Shown: in pieces, positions 57,699-64,000 of the stretch
Layout of the letters: each line of letters starts with the position of its first letter
Position numbering within the stretch: the first letter of the stretch is position 1
NCBI GenBank assembly: GCA_964645765.1
Contig: CAZYBE010000011.1
Span: 1-64,000 of the forward strand
Source of the DNA: CAZGMN01 sp964645765
Lineage (GTDB): Bacteria > Acidobacteriota > Aminicenantia > Aminicenantales > Aminicenantaceae
Length of the DNA: 64,000 nucleotides
Reading direction: 5' to 3'
Program-made: the position numbers and the translations under genes
Notes under the pieces: model-generated
What the model was told of the DNA's origin: nothing
Database searches by the model: none
The model's input: the letters and a program-made list of their open reading frames with translations, nothing else

Positions 57699-58442
57699 TT
57701 GTCATCAGCTAATAGATCGGAGGATCGAATAATTATAGCGATATTCGGCGACGTACACGGGAACATCGAAGCACTTCGAACAGCTTATCGAGCCGTGGAA
57801 ATTAAGGCCGACAAGATATTTCATCTTGGCGACCTAGGGGGTTATGCTCCTTTTGTGAATGAAGTGGTAGACTTTTTGATTGAGCATAGCATAAATGGAG
57901 TCCAGGGCAACTATGATGACGCTGTGGCCAACGATAGGGAACACTGTGGCTGTAAATATGAAGATCCCGTTCAAGAACAGATGACAGCTCTCTCGTTCGA
58001 ATGGACGAAGAAGCACACAACGCAGAAGACGAAGGAGTACTTGAAGGGCCTCCCGCCGGTGCTTCATTTCTTTACTCAAGGCAAGAAGATCTTACTGTTT
58101 CATGCGGCACCGCATAAGAACAATCTTTACTGGTACGAAGGTCGCCCAGAGAAGTTTTTCACGGAGATGGCCGAGAAGACCGACTCCGATATCCTCGTCT
58201 ACGGCCATACGCACAAGCCGTATCGAAAGGACTTTGGAGGGAGGGTCTTTATTAATGCCGGAAGCGTTGGGAAACCGAAGGACGGAGACCCGAGGGCATG
58301 CGTGGCTTTGATCGAGGTCACTCCCGATACGGTAAAGACAGATTTTGTAAGGATCGAGTACGAGGTCGAAAAAACCGTCGCGGCCATCTTGGAACAGGGT
58401 TTACCTGCATATTTCGCTGAAAAATTAAGACAAGGGAGATAG
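57699..58442 (+). CDS. Metallophosphoesterase (YfcE/Metallophos_2 type)
   Basis: A 247-residue phosphoesterase with the dimetal motifs GDVHGN, GDLGGYAP, GNYDD, FHAAPH and YGHTHKPY. Members cleave phosphodiesters or phosphomonoesters of nucleotides; some remove diadenosine polyphosphates. The TTG at 57699 gives the longest frame, but GGAGG at 57719-57723 lies inside it. An ATA at 57729 or ATT at 57732 would place the start just before the first motif. Confidence 0.9.
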   Translation: MSSANRSEDRIIIAIFGDVHGNIEALRTAYRAVEIKADKIFHLGDLGGYAPFVNEVVDFLIEHSINGVQGNYDDAVANDREHCGCKYEDPVQEQMTALSFEWTKKHTTQKTKEYLKGLPPVLHFFTQGKKILLFHAAPHKNNLYWYEGRPEKFFTEMAEKTDSDILVYGHTHKPYRKDFGGRVFINAGSVGKPKDGDPRACVALIEVTPDTVKTDFVRIEYEVEKTVAAILEQGLPAYFAEKLRQGR

Positions 58443-58498
58443 CCCTGAAAAATAAATACTGTCTTTACGTCGGGAATGATTCATGAGGGAAAGGTACC

Positions 58499-59539
58499 AT
58501 GGCGGACGCTAAGCTGCATAAGACCGATGAGGCACTCAAAGCGGCGCAAAAGATATTGGCAGCCGAGGGAAAAGACCTGCGGGCCTCGCTTTACCGGGAT
58601 ATTTTTCTCAATGCGCTGAAGTGCCAACGGGATGAACTTGATATTTTGGACCTGAAGATCATCAACCGCGCCCTGGCCGAGTTCCGGCATGCCGCATGCG
58701 TATTCAAACCGTACAGACCGCTCCGCAAGGTTTCCATCTTCGGTTCGGCTCGCGAACCCAAGGGAAGTCCCTACTACAAGCTGGCGGTAAGATTCGCTCG
58801 TCGTCTGGTCGAGAAAGGCTTTATGGTCATCACCGGAGCGGCATCAGGCATTATGAAAGCCGGGATCGAGGGAGCCGGACTTCGGAACAGCTTTGGAGTG
58901 AATATCCTCCTGCCCTTTGAGAGAGGGCTGGCTAAAATCATCCGAGACGATCCGAAAGTCGTCAGGTTTAAATACTTTTTCACGCGCAAAATATTTTTTG
59001 TGATGGAAGCCGATGCGGTCACCCTATTCCCCGGCGGCTTTGGCACGCACGATGAAGGATTTGAGGTGTTAACGTTGCTTCAAACTGGGAAAGCGCCGCC
59101 CATGCCCATTATCCTTATGGAACTTCCTGGAGAAGATTACTGGGAAACTTGGGATCGATTTATAAGACGGCAGTTACTGGCCCGGGGTTTCATATCTGCG
59201 GAGGACTTGAGTTTCTATAAAATTGCACGGTATCCTGAAGAAGCTATAGACTGGATCACCTCTTATTATTCAACGTATCACTCCCTGCGCCAGGTCAGAG
59301 ACAAGCTTGTGATCAGGTTGGAAAAGGAACTCAAAGACGCTCATGTCAGAAGATTAAACGATATGTTCCAGGACCTCATTGAATCGGGGAAAATTTTCAA
59401 AACGCGGGCGCTTCCCGAAGAGAAAGACGAACCAAATCTCAGGTCAAAACCCAGGATTGCTTTCGCTTATAACCGAAAAAGCGCGGGGCGCCTTAATAAA
59501 ATGATTTTGACGATCAATAGAATGGGCCGCTTGGCATAA
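58499..59539 (+). CDS. LOG/lysine decarboxylase-like (TIGR00730-type) protein
   Basis: A 346-residue Rossmann-like protein. SIFGSAREPKGSPYY, TGAASGIMKAGIEGA and the hallmark PGGFGTHDE are in the central 80-200 region. LOG members are phosphoribohydrolases that release cytokinin-type bases from nucleoside monophosphates, or act on nucleotides more generally. The extra N-terminal 70 and C-terminal 80 residues are helical and extend the usual about 190-residue core. It follows the two phosphoesterases on the same strand. Confidence 0.85.
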   Translation: MADAKLHKTDEALKAAQKILAAEGKDLRASLYRDIFLNALKCQRDELDILDLKIINRALAEFRHAACVFKPYRPLRKVSIFGSAREPKGSPYYKLAVRFARRLVEKGFMVITGAASGIMKAGIEGAGLRNSFGVNILLPFERGLAKIIRDDPKVVRFKYFFTRKIFFVMEADAVTLFPGGFGTHDEGFEVLTLLQTGKAPPMPIILMELPGEDYWETWDRFIRRQLLARGFISAEDLSFYKIARYPEEAIDWITSYYSTYHSLRQVRDKLVIRLEKELKDAHVRRLNDMFQDLIESGKIFKTRALPEEKDEPNLRSKPRIAFAYNRKSAGRLNKMILTINRMGRLA

Positions 59540-59575
59540 TAGAGGGAGTGATCAAAGCTATAATAAGGGAATTTC

Positions 59576-60958
<1,383 letters not shown>

Positions 60959-61079
60959 TTATAGTATATTATGATTTATACGTATCCTTTCTTCAAATAT
61001 CTTAAAATTGTTATGGATTTATTTGGATTCAATTTGGATTTTAATAAAAAAATCCAACCGTTCCGTAGCCGGCGCTTGC

Positions 61080-61108
61080 TTGACTTTTATAAAAGCAAGG
61101 CTTATTTT
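61080..61108 (+). promoter_or_regulatory. Promoter of the dehydrogenase-like gene, within a hairpin
   Basis: TTGACT (61080-61085), a 17-bp spacer and TATTTT (61103-61108). CTTGCTT upstream and AAGCAAG within the spacer form a 7-bp stem across the -35 box. Confidence 0.45.
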
Positions 61109-61137
61109 TTATAAAGAAAATAAAAAGGATAAATATT

Positions 61138-62424
61138 ATGAACAAAGAATCCTTTAATCCCTTTGTCCTGGCTCAATTCCAATTCGACAGGACTGCGGAT
61201 TGGCTCAGCCTGGACTTACCAACCAGAGAGCTGTTGCGTGTTCCGATGAAAGAATATCAATTCCTCATTCCCCTTCGCTTGGATGACGGGAGTGTCAAGG
61301 TCTTCCGCGGCTTCCGCGTGGTCCATAACGATGCCCGAGGAGCCGGCAAGGGAGGTATTCGTTTCCATCCTCATCAGACCATTGACACCATCCGCGCCCT
61401 GGCAATGTGGATGACCTGGAAATGCGCCCTGATGGACCTTCCCTTGGGTGGCAGCAGCGGAGGGGTAGCCTGTGATCCTCACTACTTAAGCCTTCGAGAG
61501 CAGGAGCATCTCTGCCGGGGCTGGGTTAGGCAGCTGGCCAGGGACCTTGGTCCGCAGGTCGATGTTCCCGCGCCTGAGCTCATGACCAGCGCGCAGCACA
61601 TGCTCTGGATGCTGGACGAGTACGAGGCTCTCCGCGGGGAGAAAACCCCGGGATTTATTACCGGCAAGCCTGTAGGGATGGGAGGATCTCTCGGCAGAGT
61701 GGAAGCTGCGGGTTTTGGCCTCGTCTTTTCCCTGCGCGAGGCCCTGAAAGAAATGAAGATGAAGCCGGACGGCACGACTGCCAGTGTCCAGGGGTTCGGC
61801 AATGTGGCTCAGCATGCTGTCCGACTCTTCGAACAGGTTGGCGGCAAAGTGACCTGCGTTTCTTGCTGGGATCAGAAAGACGCAACGCCCTATGCTTATA
61901 AAAAAGAATCCGGCATCGAGCTCGAAGCCCTGGCTGGCATCACGGACCGCTTCGGCGGGATCGATAAAGAGAGTGCCCGGAAGATGGGGTATGAAGTCCT
62001 TCCCGGAGAGGCCTGGCTCGCTCAGGATGTGGACATCTTGATTCCGGCGGCTGTCGAGAATCAAATCACAGATAAGAATGTGCAAACAATCCGCCCGCGC
62101 GTCAGAATCATCGCCGAGGGAGCCAACGGCCCCACCACCTTCGAAGCCGACAGAGTCATCGCTGAGCGGGGTATCCTCGTCATTCCTGATATTCTCGCCA
62201 ACGCCGGTGGTGTGACCTGCAGCTATTTCGAGCAGGTCCAGAGCAACATGAACTATTATTGGGAGAAAGACGAGGTTCTCGGCAAGCTGGATGTCAAAAT
62301 AACCTCTGCCTTCAACGCTGTCCTCGAATTCGCCAAAAAAAAGAAGCTTTCCATGCGGGAGGCGGCTTTTTCTATCGCCGTGGCCCGGGTGGCCCAAGCC
62401 TGCAAGGACCGAGGTTGGGTTTAA
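61138..62424 (+). CDS. Glu/Leu/Phe/Val dehydrogenase paralogue with altered active site
   Basis: A 428-residue member of the glutamate dehydrogenase superfamily with the usual domain order, KGGIRFHP (K71), MTWKCAL (K95) and SVQGFGNVAQH. The active-site motif that normally reads P-x-GG-x-KGG is LPLGGSSGG, so S107 replaces the catalytic lysine, and PAPE (E147) replaces the usual PAPD. The DNA is clear (GGC AGC AGC GGA). It may be a regulatory partner of another dehydrogenase, as known for Thermus GdhA/GdhB, or have a different reaction. A PEP-synthase-like gene starts 2 nt later. Confidence 0.88.
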   Translation: MNKESFNPFVLAQFQFDRTADWLSLDLPTRELLRVPMKEYQFLIPLRLDDGSVKVFRGFRVVHNDARGAGKGGIRFHPHQTIDTIRALAMWMTWKCALMDLPLGGSSGGVACDPHYLSLREQEHLCRGWVRQLARDLGPQVDVPAPELMTSAQHMLWMLDEYEALRGEKTPGFITGKPVGMGGSLGRVEAAGFGLVFSLREALKEMKMKPDGTTASVQGFGNVAQHAVRLFEQVGGKVTCVSCWDQKDATPYAYKKESGIELEALAGITDRFGGIDKESARKMGYEVLPGEAWLAQDVDILIPAAVENQITDKNVQTIRPRVRIIAEGANGPTTFEADRVIAERGILVIPDILANAGGVTCSYFEQVQSNMNYYWEKDEVLGKLDVKITSAFNAVLEFAKKKKLSMREAAFSIAVARVAQACKDRGWV

Positions 62425-62426
62425 GT

Positions 62427-64000
62427 TTGCATTATCAACAGTCCATCTCGCCCTTCGACCGCCATTTCTTTACGGGGAAAGAAAAGTTCACGGCTATCGG
62501 TCGCGGTTCCTTGGGGGGAAAAGCCCATGGCCTGGCCCTGATGAAGGACATTCTCGAAAGCCGCCTGGCAGCATCCTACCGGCCTGATATCGACATCACC
62601 ACACCGACCCTGACAGTCATCACCACAGAATTCTTCGACCTTTTCATGAAGCAAAACAACCTCTACGACGTGGCTTTATCCGGCCTCCGCGATGACCTCA
62701 TCGCCACTGCTTTTCAGAAGGCCGAGCTTCCTGCCCAGCTCGTTGGCGACCTGCGCGCCCTTATCGCCCAGGTTCACTCGCCGCTGGCCATCCGGTCCTC
62801 CAGCATGCTCGAGGACGCCATGTTCGAGCCGTTCGCCAGCGTCTATTCCACAAAAATGATCCCAAACAACGAGCTGGATACTGACACCCGCTTCAGGAAG
62901 CTGGTGGAGGCGGTCAAGTTTGTCTACGCTTCGACTTTCTTGAGGGACGCGAAAAACTACATTCAAGCGACAAAGCACAAGATGATAGACGAAAAGATGG
63001 CAGTCATCATCCAAGAAATCGTCGGCGTGCGGCACGGCCAGCGCTTCTATCCTCATATCTCGGGTGTAGCCCGTTCCTATAATTTTTATCCGCTCGGCCA
63101 TACCAAGCCCGCCGACGGAGTGATCGATCTTGCTCTCGGCTTGGGCAAAATGATCGTGGATGACGGCGTCGCCTGGTCTTATTCGCCGGCCTATCCCAAG
63201 GCAAATCCGCCCTATAACACGCTTGCCGAACTCTTAGGCCAGAGCCAGAACGAATTCTGGGCTGTCAACATGGGGCCTCCTCCCGAGTTCAATCCCCTCA
63301 AAGAAACCGAATATATGGCGAAGTTCAGCCTGGAGGATGCCGAGATGGATGGAATCCTCCGCTTCATCGCCTCCACCTACAGGGCTCAGGACGACAAAAT
63401 CGTCTACGGAATCTCGGAGAAGGGGCCGAGGATTATCGATTTCGCGTCAATCCTGAAATTCGACCTCATTCCACTCAACAAGATGCTTAAAGAACTGCTT
63501 AAAATCTGCGAGGACACACTGGAGAGAATGGTTGAGGTTGAATTTGCCTTGACTCTCGATGAACACCGTGGCGCTCCTGCCCGTTTTGGATTTCTGCAGG
63601 TCAGACCGATGGTTGTATCAGAGACAAAAGTCGACCTCTCTTTGGCGGAGCTGAGCGGAGAGAAGGTGCTCGTGGCTTCCGATTCGGCCCTGGGAAATGG
63701 AGTCCTCGAAAATATCCGCGACATCGTTTATGCCAAGCCGGAGAAATTCAGCATTCATCATTCGGAGGCCATCGCCTCAGAGCTCGAACACTTGAACTGT
63801 CAGCTGGTGGCTTCAAGCAGCCCTTACCTGCTCGTCGGGTTCGGCCGCTGGGGGACATCCGACCCACAGGCCGGAATTCCTGTCAATTTCGGCCAGATCT
63901 GCGGAGCCAAAGTCATCGTCGAGTCAGCACTTCCTGAGATGAGCTCGATGCTCAGCCAGGGTTCGCATTTTTTCCACAATATCACCAGCTTCAAAGTCTT
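62427..64000 (+). CDS. PEP/pyruvate-binding (PEP synthase-like) protein, 5' part
   Basis: An open frame of about 524 residues runs off the window. It has GRGSLGGKAHGLALM near the start, the ATP-grasp motif LAIRSSSMLEDA followed by FASVYST, and FLQVRPM, matching the PPDK_N domain of PEP synthase and pyruvate phosphate dikinase. The usual phosphohistidine and PEP domains would lie beyond the edge and cannot be checked. The start may be the TTG at 62427, with a GAGG site 12 nt upstream; another TTG at 62415 overlaps the dehydrogenase end. Confidence 0.8.
   Translation, partial: MHYQQSISPFDRHFFTGKEKFTAIGRGSLGGKAHGLALMKDILESRLAASYRPDIDITTPTLTVITTEFFDLFMKQNNLYDVALSGLRDDLIATAFQKAELPAQLVGDLRALIAQVHSPLAIRSSSMLEDAMFEPFASVYSTKMIPNNELDTDTRFRKLVEAVKFVYASTFLRDAKNYIQATKHKMIDEKMAVIIQEIVGVRHGQRFYPHISGVARSYNFYPLGHTKPADGVIDLALGLGKMIVDDGVAWSYSPAYPKANPPYNTLAELLGQSQNEFWAVNMGPPPEFNPLKETEYMAKFSLEDAEMDGILRFIASTYRAQDDKIVYGISEKGPRIIDFASILKFDLIPLNKMLKELLKICEDTLERMVEVEFALTLDEHRGAPARFGFLQVRPMVVSETKVDLSLAELSGEKVLVASDSALGNGVLENIRDIVYAKPEKFSIHHSEAIASELEHLNCQLVASSSPYLLVGFGRWGTSDPQAGIPVNFGQICGAKVIVESALPEMSSMLSQGSHFFHNITSFKV

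Overview
The window comes from a Gram-negative, non-proteobacterial-looking heterotroph. LptB-type export ATPase, a TonB-family protein, lipoprotein-like signal peptides and many exported beta-propellers indicate an outer membrane. The mix of Asp-box (sortilin-like) propellers, TPR/PD40 propellers, GH20 and SSS/NSS sodium symporters would suit the Acidobacteriota/Aminicenantes neighbourhood. That placement is inference; no marker gene in the window fixes it.

Layout. 0-6.7 kb: a partial DUF1848 gene, an LptB-like ATPase converging on a zinc-ribbon/acidic/RDD-like membrane protein, a small lipoprotein, bacterioferritin, a Gfo/Idh/MocA oxidoreductase and an unusual Lgt-like membrane protein with an extra beta-rich C-terminal domain. 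6.7-17 kb: a divergent sugar locus (GH20 hexosaminidase, Tat-exported aldo/keto reductase and DUF2264 protein leftward; SSS symporter, small membrane protein and galactokinase rightward), then an NSS and an APC transporter. 18.4-24.3 kb: a MITE-like repeat, a 157-bp direct duplication flanking a coiled-coil lipoprotein, an Asp-box propeller, and a TonB-like protein with a coupled exported partner.

24.3-51.7 kb is the most striking part. Five tandem cassettes of about 5 kb each have the same order and strand: sensor histidine kinase, OmpR/PhoB-type response regulator, then an exported TPR + PD40 beta-propeller protein. The kinases carry their own extracytoplasmic TPR-like segment, and the propellers begin with TPRs. 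In cassettes 2 to 5, TGT half-sites spaced 10-11 bp lie about 60-100 bp upstream of the propeller gene and also upstream of the kinase gene. The best example, before propeller 4, is a ladder of eight 11-bp steps with seven TGT matches. This suggests each regulator controls its own operon and its own propeller. A RelBE/ParDE-like toxin-antitoxin pair sits between cassettes 3 and 4.

51.8-56.6 kb: an intact tRNA-Val(CAC) is followed by two further 40-bp copies of its 3' end. They bound two small gene islands, one with an AbiEi/AbiEii-type pair and one with an AAA_14/DUF4143 ATPase whose Walker B glutamate is replaced by glutamine. No integrase is visible. 56.6-64 kb: PHP phosphoesterase, metallophosphoesterase and LOG-family protein, a normal glutamate dehydrogenase, a divergent dehydrogenase paralogue lacking the catalytic lysine, and the start of a PEP-synthase-like protein running off the window.
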